A DNA stretch of 64,000 nt from the NCBI GenBank assembly GCA_028753945.1, contig JAPNXP010000004.1:2666001-2730000 (forward strand), read 5' to 3'. Positions 32,507 through 44,579 of this stretch are shown here, in pieces. Below the pieces are notes generated by a model. That model was not told the origin of the DNA. It saw only the letters and a program-made list of their open reading frames with translations, and ran no database searches. This stretch comes from Hexactinellida sp. DTS-2022. Its lineage: Eukaryota > Porifera > Hexactinellida. Every line of letters starts with the position of its first letter. The first letter of the stretch is position 1. A program made the translations under genes and the position numbers.

Positions 32507-33830
32507 ACGATTGTGAAATTGGCTTAGTATTCGACCAAGGTCACTTCAGTCACATATTTGACTCACTTTTATCTATCAGATTTGAATAAATTTATTATCA
32601 TTCGATGAGAAGATACGGAGGTTTACTGTAATATGATTTATTTATTTTTAATTAATTTTCAGGTAGTTATTTTATCATACAATGCAGAGTTGGTATTACA
32701 TAAAAATCACTATCTCAAATTGTTCTACAATTCTGAAAATTTGTAATCGTGCATTGGAGAAATGGAGGTTTATGAAATTAAAATTTTATTTAAAATTTCA
32801 CAAAGATTTTGAGTTATAAACATTCAAACTTTAAGTTGGAGAAAAAGAGTGGAAGTATAATTTTGAAAAGTCCATTGAGTAGGGTTAGTTCAAAGTGTCA
32901 ATTCCTATCCAATATCAAACAGAATCGAATTTATTTTGGTATCATTCGTTAGAGGAGACACGGAGGTTTACCTCAAAGCCATTAGATTCTCGAATATTCC
33001 TTATATAACAGACAAATAAGTCTTCAAAAAATGGTGTAAATATCTGTTTTTATTGTTTTCTCTTTTCAAACTTTGAGCTCAATTTTCCGAGATAAAACAA
33101 TCAGAATCGATTCAAACTTTACAGGTACTTACTCTGATATATTATTATTCAATCCCCCATAGAAAAACAGGGGTCGCTATTAATTTCTTTCAGAACTTAT
33201 AATTTCTCCAATAGGTTTCAAATTCGATTTTTTTTGGTTATTTAAACTTATTTTTGCTAAGCCTACGTTCATTATATTTAGTGTAGATCAGATATATTAC
33301 TATCTACGTAATGTAACACAATTTATTCGCTTCCTCTTAGTTCCCATTATAGTATTGAGTTTCCTGTAACTTTCTACTAATAATAGCAAATTGTTATTGC
33401 AACTATATTCACACTATACAAGTCAAATAAATGATTGTAATGCAAACAGAATCTTGTAAACAATGAATATTCTGGCTGTTACAAAAACTTGTAGGTGATA
33501 ACTATATACAAATGCAAGTAGAGAATGGCATCCATAAGATAATGTGTGCTTGTATCAATTCCGACTGCTCTTGGATTGATCTAACTTATCCAGTTCCTTC
33601 TCTCCAGAAATATACGTATTTGTCTTCTTTTAAGAACTAGAGGGTAAAACTTTACACAAATATGTATAAATCTCCACATATTTATTTAAGAATATAACTT
33701 ACCACTATAAATGTTGGCCATTATATATGGAGAGAGAGTGGCTTTATGATTGTTAGTTATTTGCCTGCAGACATTCGTTATAACTGGAGTTAACTGTATA
33801 TACCAAGGAGTCATTCCTAAACCTGGATAG

Positions 33831-34414
33831 CAGGGAATGAAGGATTCACGAACGGACCGAATTGACGCAATTCAGTTCATCTTAAATTGACACACGTTCA
33901 GTTTGTTCAAGTTCACCTCCTAACTTCAGCTCCACCAGCGTTCGTTCAGTTCGTTCACGGGCTAACCCGCGTTCGTTCAATCCGTTCAATTAAGTTCGTT
34001 CAGTTCGTTCAATCGGTTCAATTCGTTCAGTTCAGTTCGTTCAGTTCGTTCAGTGTACAGTTAGTAAATCGAACTATTCCGTTTATGATAGACTGTTCGA
34101 TCCTCCAAGCTGTTATTGAAGTTCAGGTTAAGAAGCTAGAATCTAAGCTAAGAGACATGAGTCCACTAAGGATGTCCGGACTTAGCACTTTTGCAGTCAC
34201 CTATTATATTTAATGGATCCATATTTATAATTTATCTTCATACATACAGTTTAGTTCGTTCAGTTCAGTTCGTTCAATTCAGTTCGTTCAGTTCGTTCAA
34301 TTGCCGTTCGGAAACCGTTGGCGTTCGTTCACCGTGAATCCCTTAAAAGCCCTGCATTCAGTTAGTTCAGTTCAGGTTCAAAAAGTTCGTTCGTGAACCT
34401 TTCATTCCCTACCA
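33831..34414. mobile_element. MITE with GTTCAGTTCGTTCA core
   Basis: Ends AGGGAATGAAGGATTCACG and the complement of AGGGAATGAAAGGTTCACG, flanked by CTGGATAG (33,823-33,830) and GTGGATAG (34,415-34,422). Both arms are runs of GTTCRTTCAGTTC; a unique 130-bp middle separates them. The long frame over it is a repeat translation, not a gene. Confidence 0.7.
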
Positions 34415-34564
34415 GTGGATAGTATTCTGCCTATAACAATTAATTAGTTATTAATAAAGGAAATTTTCTTTAATTATCTAATTATACTATGGTTATTAAT
34501 TAATCAATATCTACGCTGTAATCAATGAATTAATTGATTACCTCGTAGATATTAATTTAAATCC

Positions 34565-35080
34565 ACTAGTAATTTAGCTTCATAATGTACTCCATTATGA
34601 TTTATATAGATAGAGCCTGCATTATTTCCTGGGTGAGATTCCAAAGTATCAACTAGTTTAACCCCTCTACCTGAGAATCCCATCCACTTGTTACCCATGT
34701 CTGAACTACAACCCAAATAAACGTATGTAGTAATAAGGCCGTAGCAAATAACTCCACATCAGTATCCCACGTAGAATTCCTCTTCATATTTATTTCACTA
34801 CATAGTCCGCCACATCACGATGATGAATTACACTCTTCGGTAATTTATTGGCAATAAACTTATTGCATGCTTCCTTCAGCTTACCAACCATTCTCTACAA
34901 CTTTAAACCGTACTAAATTAAAACTATCAATTTTTCCTGTCCACCAGTATGTTAATGATGCAAATAAACAATTTCAATCTCCAGGAATTCGCAAACACTT
35001 CTAAAGAACATAATCTTTTGAATTAAACTTAGCTGGTATATTATCTCTTATGGAATTTGTAGAATCCGACAACTGTAAAT
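34565..35080 (-). pseudogene. OTU-type cysteine protease domain fragment, MULE-like element A
   Basis: Minus-strand pieces read HHRDVADYV, STWDTDVELFATALLLHT, YLGCSSDMGNKW and SIYINHNGVHYEAKLLV. These are the second half of an OTU deubiquitinase-like domain, including the conserved His of HYE. The first half with the catalytic Cys is not adjacent, because a second MULE-like element is inserted at 35,088. The same domain is present, with its GDGNCLF Cys box, in element B. OTU genes carried by DNA transposons are known. Frameshifted. Confidence 0.7.
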
Positions 35081-35338
35081 ATATATCACGAGTGTTATCT
35101 TAGCGGCGGATTCATCGGCGGATTTCGCAGACCTCACGTTTATGCTAATAACTCAAAAAGTTTACGCTGTACGTGAAAATCTTTAACATCAGCGGAAAGA
35201 TGAAAGTTGTGACAACCCATATATAATCCCAAAATGTCAAAATTCCTTAAGATGACTCAGCAATTTTCGCTCAAATTTAGACCTCGGTTTTTCCATAATA
35301 ACTCAAAAAGTATTCATCAAATCAAATTTTCCTTTTAA

Positions 35339-35454
35339 CCCTCGGCTGGCTTGGGGTAAAAGGTATAAATAGAAAAACCCCACTTTCACTTTCACTTTCA
35401 ATTGAAATTCAATTAACTTTCAGTTTCAATTTTACATTCCTAGCCATACGAGGG
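35339..35454. mobile_element. 116-bp piggyBac-like MITE at TTAA
   Basis: Ends CCCTCGGCTGGC and GCCATACGAGGG, inverted, with TTAA on both sides. The right arm of the same host element (about 37,010-37,020) carries the unoccupied site CCTTTTAATCAC. The core has CACTTT iterations. Confidence 0.88.
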
Positions 35455-36172
35455 TTAATCACATGTCTATCTCACCTATGACAACCTGTCATGCAAATTT
35501 CAAAACAAAATATTCATTTTTGAAAAAGATATGTGAACATAAATTTCATTAAAATCGGCTTACAATGATGATTTACAATATCCATAATGTTGGATATGTT
35601 GTCATCTAGTAATACTATTTATAAGAATGTATTTGATTTGCGTCACAGTGTTCACAGGAATTAAAGTTTTTGGTACCTCTGAAGAAAAATTAATGACTGC
35701 ATTCCTAACTATATCAGGATTAGTGATTACTTTCTGTAAACAACCTTACACAATACAAACAACTTCATATACAAATATATTTGGAATGCAATATTCATTA
35801 AGAGAATAGAATCAGACATATAAACAATATTATGGTTACTACAATAATGTTAGGTATTTTAAGCATCTCCAGGGGTTTTCCATTTCCATAATCTGCGTAA
35901 CTTCTATCTGAATGATCTTACTTGTGGCCATGTTCCTTCTCTCCAAATATACTTATTTGCCTTTAAAGAGGGTGAATCTCATATAAATGTAAAGCAACAT
36001 ATTATCTCAGAATGTGACTTACCAACGAGTGCATGTTATTAAAATGGTGAAAAATATTAGTAATGCTTTATATAGAAAGATCGAGATAACCCAAGTTATT
36101 CTAAAAAAATTAAGAGAACTACTTAGAAGAACATTGAAATATAGAGAGAACTAGTTTATTGGTAGTTTATTC

Positions 36173-36345
36173 CGGATAAGAAGAACAGTTCCACAAAATC
36201 AGGTCCCAACAATGGCGATTGAATGGCTATTATTCCGGTTAACGTTAGTACGAACACGGTTAATTAACACTGTTAATTAATACGAATTTCCGGATAAGAA
36301 GAACAGTTCCACAAAATCAGGTCCCAACAATGGCAATTGAATCTG
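36173..36345. repeat. Direct repeat, 54-bp units 118 bp apart
   Basis: CCGGATAAGAAGAACAGTTC through CCCAACAATGGC and ATTGAAT occurs at about 36,173-36,226 and 36,291-36,344. The surrounding words (GGTTAATACGAACTTCGG) resemble pogo-type ends. Confidence 0.8.
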
Positions 36346-36407
36346 GTTAATACGAACTTCGGGTAAAGCGAACAAATCGTCCGTTGGTATCGACTGATAT
36401 AGTAATT

Positions 36408-36535
36408 ATATTAGTATTCGAGGCCGGCGGTATTTCCTTCCGCCGGGCTTGGGCATCCAAACCTTGAAGGCCACGTTATTGTAAATTAAATTTAGATCTG
36501 ATCGTTCAAAATGTAGTGGTAAAAATATCGGTCCG
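36408..36535. repeat. Second copy of the 8,955-9,060 repeat
   Basis: GAGGCCGGCGGTATTTCC, CTTGGGCATCCAAACCTTG and ACGTTATTGTAAATT match the earlier copy. A minus-strand frame through it ends MPKPGGRKYRRP, but no gene is supported. Confidence 0.6.
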
Positions 36536-37259
36536 GCCATGGCCTGCCCTGGTATTATTAAAATAAATAAAAAAGTAGCTAAAAGGCAAATAAAATAAAA
36601 ACTCACTTGAATTGGAAGAATCGACTTGGAGAAATAAAGAAGAGAGCAGAAAATGAAATGAGAAGAAAATGGAGATGAGAAATATGCTGTAAAGTCAAAA
36701 AGATCTTTGAAAAAAAAGTGAAAAGTGTGTTTGAAAAAAATGAAAAAAATTCGAAGAAAATCAAGTAGAAGAAAGGCAGTGTACCATTTATAGTGAGGAA
36801 TCATTAAATTATAAACAAAGGATATAATAAATTCTGATCAATAGTTATTAGACAACATATTCTACATTGTGGATATTGGATAGGTATGCAAATCATCATT
36901 GTAAGCCGATTTTTGTGAAATTTATGTTAATAATATTTTTCAAAAATGAATATTTTGTTTTGAAATTTGCATGACTGGTTGTCATAGGTGAGATAGACAA
37001 GTGATTAAAAGGAAAATTTGATTTGATGAATAATTATTATGGAAAAACCGAGGTCTAAATTTGAGCGAAAATTGCTTAGTCATCTTAAGGAATTTTGACA
37101 TTTTGGGATTATATATGGGTTGTCACAACTTTCATCTTTCCGCTGATGTTAAAAATTTTCACGTACAGCGTAAACTTTTTGAGTTATTAGCATAAACGTG
37201 AGGTCTGCGAATCCGCCGATGAATCCGCCGCTAAGATAACACTCGTATATAAATCTTCA

Positions 37260-37735
37260 CATAACTTCTTCTGTCCTCGATATGTAATCTGTTGGAATGC
37301 CGGTAACTTATATTCTGGTAGCCATTTCTACTAAGTCTAATTCACTAATTATTTCAACTTCACTTGCACGCAAAATAGTATCACAAACTGTAGGAACATC
37401 GACTGGATTTTCTTCACAAATAGTAGCTACCTCCTTGTTTGTTGAAATTTACTTAAATTTTCTACATTAAAACTTCACTAGACTGGAAATTTGTAAATAT
37501 TGTTCTAACTTTATTAACAGTTGGTTTGTATAACTAAATTTACTCTTCTTACATCTAGAGTCTAGACCACTCCTCTTCATTCTCCACGTGTAATATCTTC
37601 TAAACTTTAAACACTTTATGAGCCAGTGGGGTAAAATCAAATTTATACGCCGCGATCCTATCGTCTATATTATTACAAACAGTTCTGGTGATATCAGCAG
37701 CTAGTATCCCGGTCTCTGAATTAAATATGCTGTGT
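37260..37735 (-). pseudogene. MULE-like transposase C-terminus, element A
   Basis: The minus frame continues from 40,205-40,163 (IAENWFRFVK), across the inserted THAP element, into HSIFNSETGILAADITRTVC, NNIDDRIAAYKFDFTPLAHK and VFKV. This matches the element B transposase (ENWFKIVKHSIFTSQVN and HIEDRLASFKFAFQPRAH). Stops follow. Upstream transposase domains are absent, so element A depends on another source or is dead. Confidence 0.75.
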
Positions 37736-39079
37736 CATAGCCTACTATATAAAGGCCATTTCACTGCTTTCTACCAGGGATAAGATAAAGGCGGGTTTAT
37801 TTTTCTAACTGTCACCAATTACCAGATTAATACTAGACTCATTATATCAACTACACATATCAAAGTAGTATATATGGGTCATAGTTGTCTCCCAACATAA
37901 ATTCAAGCTCAATATTATTATTACATGCAAACTAGATAGTATAATTATGAAAACTAAGCAAATATTTAGAGGAATCTCTCATGATTTTCTTTGGGGCAGG
38001 TAGTAGGAACAATAATACAATATGGTTATTTGCCTTGTTGCTGTTAAGTAACAATTGGCTACTGTTGTTAAAATTTAAAGTAATAAGTTGATTTTCCTTC
38101 TGTACTAAGCAATCTACACACTCATCAACGAAGTCTTCGCACTTTTCACTATCAAGTTTTAGGAGAGGGAGTTGCTTGAATCCGATTGAAAACATAATTG
38201 TAAACACTTTCCAAGGTGTAAATACCACATTTAGCACGTAATTGGAAGGGCCATTTTAAGCAGCCACGATCAAAAAGGCCAATCAAAGGGCAAAAGTTAA
38301 AATTCGGGTCTTCAATTTCCATTCAATTCCGTATATTTTCAGTGAGTACTGAACAACGATCGGGATACAAATATGAGATTTTAGACAATTTCCTTAATAA
38401 GAGAGGCAGCATATCCTTCGATAAAAGTTAGAGGTTTGTCTTGTGTATGAATTCAGGAAAAAAATTCAAAAGAGTGGCCACAGACATTGTGTGAAATCAC
38501 AATTCTCCGGATGGCTGCGATATAAAGATCATCTTCATGGGTTTCGAAGCTGCTGATCAATTCCATAAACGAATCTCTATCTTCATGGACATAATCTTTC
38601 CTATTATACAACTTGAGAATATTAGACTGTTTAAGTGCCCTCTCATTTTCCAGGACTTGACGAACCAATACATTGTAGTTTTTTACATAGATCTGTAATC
38701 TCGTTCCTTAAAGAATCTCGTTCCTTGAGACGAACTCCCTTCCAAGAGTGTTGATTAATCAATCAATGTCCATATCTATCAGTTTTCAAACATCCAGCTG
38801 ATTGAGAGATTCGCAAGGGTTCCACGATTATAACACTTTAACTTGAAGAAACTTGTCAATAGTAATAATGTTTTGGACTGAAATGACAATATTTGATGTC
38901 TTATTGACAATATAAATGTGGTATCAAGGTGCCAAAATAATCCTTGGAGATCTTAATGTCAGATGATTTAGAGATAGTGAATTTTCTCTGTTCTTCTTCG
39001 TACAAGTCAACACTGTTTCATTGCCTATATACAATAACATACATGTTAAAATACAAAACTTTTACATTTAGCACAACTT

Positions 39080-39312
39080 GACATACTTGGATCTGTAAAT
39101 CATGCTCCTTTTGTCTCTATCAAGTCGCTGATACTTGATATTGTGATTAAGACGATCAGGGCCACCAGGAAGGTATTTAGGTACTGCGCCTTTCTTCAAT
39201 TTAGCTTTTATTGGTCGTATCTTCGTTTGGCCATCAATGTCAAGATAAGTTTGTGTGTCAATGATATCATCAGGATCAAAGTGTTTAGCACAAACGGAAT
39301 GTTTTTGAGTGT
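39080..39312 (-). CDS. THAP zinc finger, second half
   Basis: Reads HSVCAKHFDPDDIID, then LKKGAVPKYFPG, the C-x2-H and AVP(x)F signature that closes a THAP domain. An acceptor-like CTAG precedes it. Joining to the first half needs a one-base frame adjustment, so either the splice differs or the copy is damaged. The intervening intron holds the MITE at 39,360. Confidence 0.7.
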
Positions 39313-39359
39313 GTGAAGATCTAGCATATAATTACATAATTACGTATGATTAATTAAAG

Positions 39360-39544
39360 CATAGTTGCATTATACGTAACGTATAACGTATATATGGTAC
39401 CATTATACGATAGGTGAACGTATAATTCCATCATACGTAACGTATAATCATTATACAACGTATAACGTATAACGATTTTAACGTATATATGGTCCATTAT
39501 ACGCTCCCCGAACGTATAACGTATAATCGTATAATGCATCTATG
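39360..39544. mobile_element. MITE with ACGTATA core, in the THAP intron
   Basis: TIRs CATAGTTGCATTATACG and complement of CATAGATGCATTATACG; exact 8-bp duplications AATTAAAG at 39,352-39,359 and 39,545-39,552. The core is AACGTATAACGTATA iterations in both orientations. 185 bp. Confidence 0.92.
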
Positions 39545-39810
39545 AATTAAAGAGCATCCTTATATGTAGGCGATCTATAAAAGCACATACAAATAAGCCA
39601 AAAAATTGTCGACCGTCTATAAATTCTGTATACCAAAAGCCCTGCCTTCTATGGGTATTACTAATGTATATGTAAGAAAACCTGGTCTAGAAATAGACGG
39701 TCTACATATAAGTTATTTATTAATTAAAGTATGTAAGTGACGTTAAGCTTAAAAAGGAAAACTGGTAAGTAATTAATTAAGCATGTCCAACTAGTAAGCA
39801 TACTCACCAT

Positions 39811-39937
39811 CTCTATGCAGAAAACGTTTCCACTTATGGACGATGTCTTGCGGCCCAGAAGGAATGTGAAATACTGCAACACCACTATGGTCACTATAGT
39901 ATCCACATCTGGGAGCAGAACAAGAGTTGGGCATAAG
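39811..39937 (-). CDS. THAP zinc finger, first half
   Basis: Reads MPNSCSAPRCGYYSDHSGVA, VFHIPSGPQDIVHKWKRFLH and then a GTGAGT splice-donor-like site. The C-x4-C pair, PxC order and W match the start of a C2CH THAP DNA-binding domain, used by P-type transposases to bind their ends. The start Met fits the domain start. Confidence 0.75.
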
Positions 39938-40784
39938 TCCAGGATATAAATAAACAAGGAGCTAGCATTATAAAGGCAAAGTATGATTGAATTAAAGAAA
40001 ATTTGTAATTAGAATAGCTTTCTAAACCAGATAAGCATTTGTAGTTAGTTTTAATAAAATATATATATTTACATTATGTGTATATAAGAAAATCGCCTTT
40101 ATCTTATCCCTGGTCCAGGCGCATTTGGCTCAGTGAAATGGCCTTATGTTTAGTAGGCTATGGCTGTGTTTAACGAATCTGAACCAATTCTCAGCAATCG
40201 CGATCACTGTCTGTTCGAAAAGAGAAAACAATAAAAACAGATATTTACACCATTTTTTGAAGACTTATTTGTCTGTTATATAAGGAATATTCGAGAATCT
40301 AATGGCATTGAGGTAAACCTCCGTGTCTCCTCTAACGAATGATACCAAAATAAATTCGATTCTGTTTGATATTGGATAGGAATTGACACTTTGAACTAAC
40401 CCTACTCAATGGACTTTTCAAAATTATACTTCCACTCTTTTTCTCCAACTTAAAGTTTGAATGTTTATAACTCAAAATCTTTGTGAAATTTTAAATAAAA
40501 TTTTAATTTCATAAACCTCCATTTCTCCAATGCACGATTACAAATTTTCAGAATTGTAGAACAATTTGAGATAGTGATTTTTATGTAATACCAACTCTGC
40601 ATTGTATGATAAAATAACTACCTGAAAATTAATTTAAAAAAATAAATCATATTACATTAAACCTCCGTATCTTCTCATCGAATGATAATAAATTTATTCA
40701 AATCTGATAGATAAAAGTGAGTCAAATATGTGACTGAAGTGACCTTGGTCGAATACTAAGCCAACTTCACACTCGTGCTAGAAC

Positions 40785-41830
40785 AAAGTAAAGACGTTCA
40801 ATTTCTGACCATTTTCTCTGCAAACTGGATACCATTAGTCGCAAAAACAGTTTTGGTGGGTTCGTTTGAATTTATCGTAGAACCAATGATTTTCCCCCCT
40901 TTGTATGAGATATCTGATTTGATATGAATTTCATCCATGTGGATGATAAAATTGCGTTGAAGATTTGTGAAATTTGAAGTTTCTTTTTGAGATAACTTGA
41001 AAATCCACTCCATTCCATAATCCAATATTGGCACACAGTTTTATTACATTCCTTTGATTCGGTAGACAAAGTCTCTCGAGCGATTGGAGACAACTATAAC
41101 AAGTTGGAGAGATGAGGTGTACCTTTAAAACATAACTTGTGTGATGATATTATATCGCCGACGATTCTTGTAACAAAGGGAATTTTCCACTTTGCCAGTG
41201 GTTAAATTGCAGTCTCTGTTGAATCTTGTTAAGATTGTATGTGTATTTCACTAAACTCTCTGAATCTTGGTCTGAATAATCACATTCAGCTATAGCCAAT
41301 TTTATTTGAGCTGCTGCTTCATGAAAATATGTATACAGCTCATTTGTTCTGGTGTTGTTATTTGGAAACTCGTTATTTCGTTCAGGAGGAGTTCGATTTG
41401 TCTGGTGTCGCTGATGGTATTGACTCTAACAGATTCAGCAACGCTACCACGTTTAGCCTTAACATAAAGTGAAGAATCAATTGTCATTGAAGAATTTAGT
41501 TCCCATTGTTCATTGGAGTATGTTGGCTTAATAAAATGTACATAATTCGAGTTAGAATTTCGCTGTATCCATTCCTCGGGAAGAGGAATTAATTTGATTT
41601 TTTCTTTAAGTTGCTCAAATGAATCGATTTTATAAGTTAATTTATCTGTAACATGTTGCTCTAGACTGTCTGATCTCCTTTTCAAATAATTAAGCCTCCA
41701 TCTCATCGCGAGAATAACGAACTGGTTTTGTTTGAATTGAAGTAAGGTAAGATTGACAGTTAGGATAAATGCAAGCTACCGCATCGTCAGATAATTTGCA
41801 TCTTTTTCGAGGCATACTACTATTGGTACC
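40785..41830 (-). pseudogene. P-element/THAP9-like transposase, N-terminal half
   Basis: Minus strand. It starts MPRKRCKLSDD with CIYPNC (about 41,770-41,815), then EQLKEKIKLIPLPEEWIQR and WELNSSMTIDSSLYVKA (41,302-41,706). In shifted frames follow ISPTCYSCLQ and RLCLPNQRNV, then HMDEIHIKSDISYKGGKIIG (40,798-41,034). This last block is the P-superfamily core with its first catalytic Asp (MDEIHIK). The frame breaks off at the MULE-like element A boundary and resumes at 32,506. Multiple frameshifts; no P-type TIRs located. Confidence 0.8.
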
Positions 41831-42419
41831 GTCAGACTGCAAGACGTTGCATTTATAATGATATCTTCTTCACGAAAATGCTTTGCTCAAACAAATACAT
41901 TCAGCTATATTTTCACGATGTATTTCTCACAGCCATGCATTTATACGCTCTTGAGGACTCGTAAGCGGTGTAAATGAGGAACATTAGGTGTACTAGGAAC
42001 ATGGGCGAATCTCTAATTGCTTGTACAACCCGGCACTGAACATTTGTTGGGCATAATATATTGATTAGCTATGAATTTTTGCCAGAGAATAATCAACTGC
42101 AAGGAAGAGTAATGGATTAGAAGATCTTCAAAAAAACATTATAGTATTTGTAGCATTCTTCGTAAATAAATTGTAGGAGCATGGTAGGGAATATGTGCGT
42201 ATAATAATTTCGATATTAACTCAACATTTAGTGAACAATATAATAATTTGACAGTAGACATCATGCGAAGACATTGATAGAAAGTATTTTTGGACATTAT
42301 CGTCACTCACAAAGGTAGCTAACATGCTTCTTTTATAAACCCAAAACAAGACATTCATCAAAAAATATATTACATAATATCCGCGTTCAATATCAGGTCG
42401 GCCTGGTGACATATCCTTA

Positions 42420-43155
42420 TTTCAAATTTCATATCTTATGCCATACCCAGGGGTTCGAATGGTTCGGAACCTGTATCCATGGTGGGGTCTCAGAGCTATA
42501 TGTAGTCGGACAGATCATACTGACCCAAGAGGGAACCACACAAGGAGATCCTTTGGCGATACTTATGTATGCTATCGGAATAATACCACTAATCCGGAGA
42601 CTAAAAGAGGCAGGCTCAAGGAAAGTGTGGTATGCAGACTACGCAACGGGAGCAGGCACACTGGAACAGGTTAAATGTGGTAGACGCAACTGAATAAGGA
42701 ATGACCAGCTTTTGGATACTTCCCAAATGCGAGAAAACATGGCTACTTGTTAAAGATAATAAAAGAGAAGATGCTGCCAAGTTATTTGCTGGTTCTGGTG
42801 TATCTATAACGAGTGATGGAAGAAGATTGCTTTGATCAGTCATTGGAACAAATAATTTTAAGCAAAATCAAATGGGGGGCACCCTCTCATCAATAATCAA
42901 CCAACTAGGATTACTAAGTCATATTGCTAAGACCCAACCTCAGACAGCAAACATTTTCTACAATCGTCTAGCATCGATGCTCGCCATCAAAAACAAATAA
43001 TCTTACAGCCGGACAGTTTGTTGGCTGGCACACACCTCTCCTTTCCACTACTCCGCTCTGCAATTTTATGCATACGGGGCAGTCGTATTGGAAGGACAAA
43101 GAACCCAATACAAGATGATCACCCTATCGACTTAGTACTTTCGGAGAGTCTCTCT
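42420..43155 (+). pseudogene. Reverse transcriptase relic
   Basis: The plus-strand frame has EGTTQGDPLAILMYAIGIIP (about 42,526-42,585), then KVWYADYATGAG, the RT box that normally reads YADD (here YADY). After frameshifts come FGYFPN, AKLFAGSGVSITSDGRR, LGLLSHIAKTQPQTANIFYN and YGAVVLEGQ. The same layout occurs in retroelement-like proteins of many invertebrates, whose clade I cannot name with confidence. No endonuclease, integrase or LTR was seen beside it. Confidence 0.75.
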
Positions 43156-43274
43156 AACCAGGACTAGCTTCTCGTATAAACATCTCCCCCTTTCCCCCCT
43201 CTTTGATTAATTATTTTATTGTACTTCATTCCTGTGAACTTTATAGATATTGGTACTGACCTTTTAACTATGTA

Positions 43275-43435
43275 CATGTCAATGGATTTATTAAACTTCT
43301 TAAAAAAAAATTCACGGATTTTGGAACGGATTTGATAATTTACCAAATCCGTTCCAAAATCCGCAAATTAAGGATTTGACGGATTCCAATTCCGTAAATC
43401 CGTAATCCATCCGGACCCTCTGGCCATGCCCTTAT
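43275..43435. repeat. ACGGATTTTGGAACGGATTTG palindromic block
   Basis: TTTTGGAACGGATTTG and its complement CAAATCCGTTCCAAAA face each other at about 43,317-43,362, followed by further CGGATT words. It looks like another short-word MITE core, but no target duplication could be fixed. Confidence 0.55.
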
Positions 43436-44020
43436 ATTACGTTGGTTACGTTCCATCATAATGCATCAAAATCCACGAGTGTGAAGTTGGCGCAGTATTC
43501 AACTGAGCACAGATCAAAATGAAAGTTGTGCCCCTTCCCATTATTGGATTTGGATAAAAATTACACATATTAAAGAGGAGATAGGGACGTTTATGATTTT
43601 GGATTTAAAAAATGTTTTTTTTTTCTATTTATATTTTACATTATGAGTGAGACTTTTTAAAAAAGAATTTTTGACAACATTTTTGGAAATTGAATTTTAA
43701 ACTCTGCATCATCTTTGTGACTATGGGACGTTTATTATGCCAAAATATTTCAAAAAAATATCAATATTCCTATGAGATATAGCTTGGAAAAGTTGAACAT
43801 GTGTTTACTTCAGATTATATACTTTTTCTTTTATTATCGAGTGAACGGCACAAGTGTTTAACTAGCTATATTCATCTATTTGGTGATAATTCAATAATGG
43901 TTTATTATAATTTTGCCTTTCCGAAATGTCTCATGATTATCATTTATACTTATACAGGATAGTTCGCGTATTTTATGCTCAACATGTATTCAAAACTCCA
44001 AATTATTATTTACTGCTATT

Positions 44021-44462
44021 CATAGGCGTAGAGTATGACGGGGCGGCCGGGGTACGCCTCGTCAGCCCGTATGCATTACGGGGCGGAGGCCTCTTCGCCC
44101 CGTCAGCTTTCTGTTAAAGATTCCGGAAAATTTATAAATATATCACAGAGTATGAAATCATGACTATTTCAATCAAGAATAAATATACTTTCCGGATATT
44201 TTATCAATAATTTACTGTACGAGTATACCAATTGTGGAATCCCGCTTAACGACCACCTCAGAATAACGATCATCCCAATAATGCTACTACTTTTTATATT
44301 ATCGTTCAACCACTTATTAACATTAGTATTAATTGATTTTGGAATTACGACCACCCCGCTATTCAAAATTTTGGCCATTGTTTATGAACGAAAAATTATT
44401 TTCAAACACAGAATCACGCCCCGTCAGCTTTTGGTAAAATAAATATTAACTCTACGCCTATG
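44021..44462. mobile_element. 442-bp hAT-type MITE in element B
   Basis: Ends CATAGGCGTAGAGT and ACTCTACGCCTATG; flanks CTGCTATT (44,013-44,020) and TTGCTATT (44,463-44,470). A GGGGCGG / CCCCGTCAGC pair lies inside. The middle carries pogo-like CGACCACC words. Confidence 0.82.
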
Positions 44463-44579
44463 TTGCTATTTCATACAAAGACAACTGATGTTTTAATACA
44501 CAAACCTCACAGACAATACCTCATACAGAATAAACATATGTTATTAACTTTGGTATGTAAGATAGTGTATTTGTTGACA

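Larger units (their letters stand above)
35088..37246. mobile_element. Inner MULE-like nonautonomous element, 2.2 kb
   Basis: Long TIRs (about 35,088-35,600 and 36,850-37,246) begin ACGAGTGTTATCTTAGCGG. Flanking 9-mers are ATATATATC and ATATAAATC. It shares ACGAGTGT with elements A and B but not the inner TIR, so it is a separate subfamily. No transposase inside; the middle carries repeats. Confidence 0.88.
37736..40162 (-). mobile_element. THAP-domain (P-like) transposon, 2.4 kb
   Basis: TIRs CATAGCCTACTA with AAGGCCATTTCACTG and, further in, ACCAGGGATAAGATAAAGG at both ends. A 7-bp duplication GCTGTGT lies at 37,729-37,735 and 40,163-40,169. Removing the element restores the MULE transposase frame VKHSIF. 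It encodes a split THAP zinc finger on the minus strand; the frames at 37,932-38,237 and 38,453-38,668 lie in its 3' part without known motifs. Confidence 0.85.
32507..40776 (-). mobile_element. MULE-like element A, 8.3 kb, splitting the P-like gene
   Basis: Arms 32,507-33,068 and 40,206-40,776 are long inverted repeats (about 565 bp), beginning ACGATTGTGAAATTGGC and ACGAGTGTGAAGTTGGC. The flanks GCAGGAAC and GCTAGAAC look like a worn target duplication. The P-like reading frame stops at one side and resumes at the other. The interior holds an OTU-domain fragment and a transposase C-terminus on the minus strand. The transposase 5' part is deleted, and three other elements are inserted. Confidence 0.82.

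Noticed and set aside
33887..34213. Plus-strand ORF rich in VQFVQFSSF
   Set aside because: Translation of the GTTCAGTTC word repeats of a MITE.
36406..36804. Minus-strand 132-codon ORF with hydrophobic Phe/Leu-rich sequence
   Set aside because: Low-complexity frame across an A/G-rich stretch and a dispersed repeat; no family motif.
32507..40776. Polinton/Maverick, suggested by long TIRs and size
   Set aside because: No polymerase B, ATPase, adenoviral-like protease or capsid frames; termini and 9-bp duplications of the siblings fit MULE-like elements.
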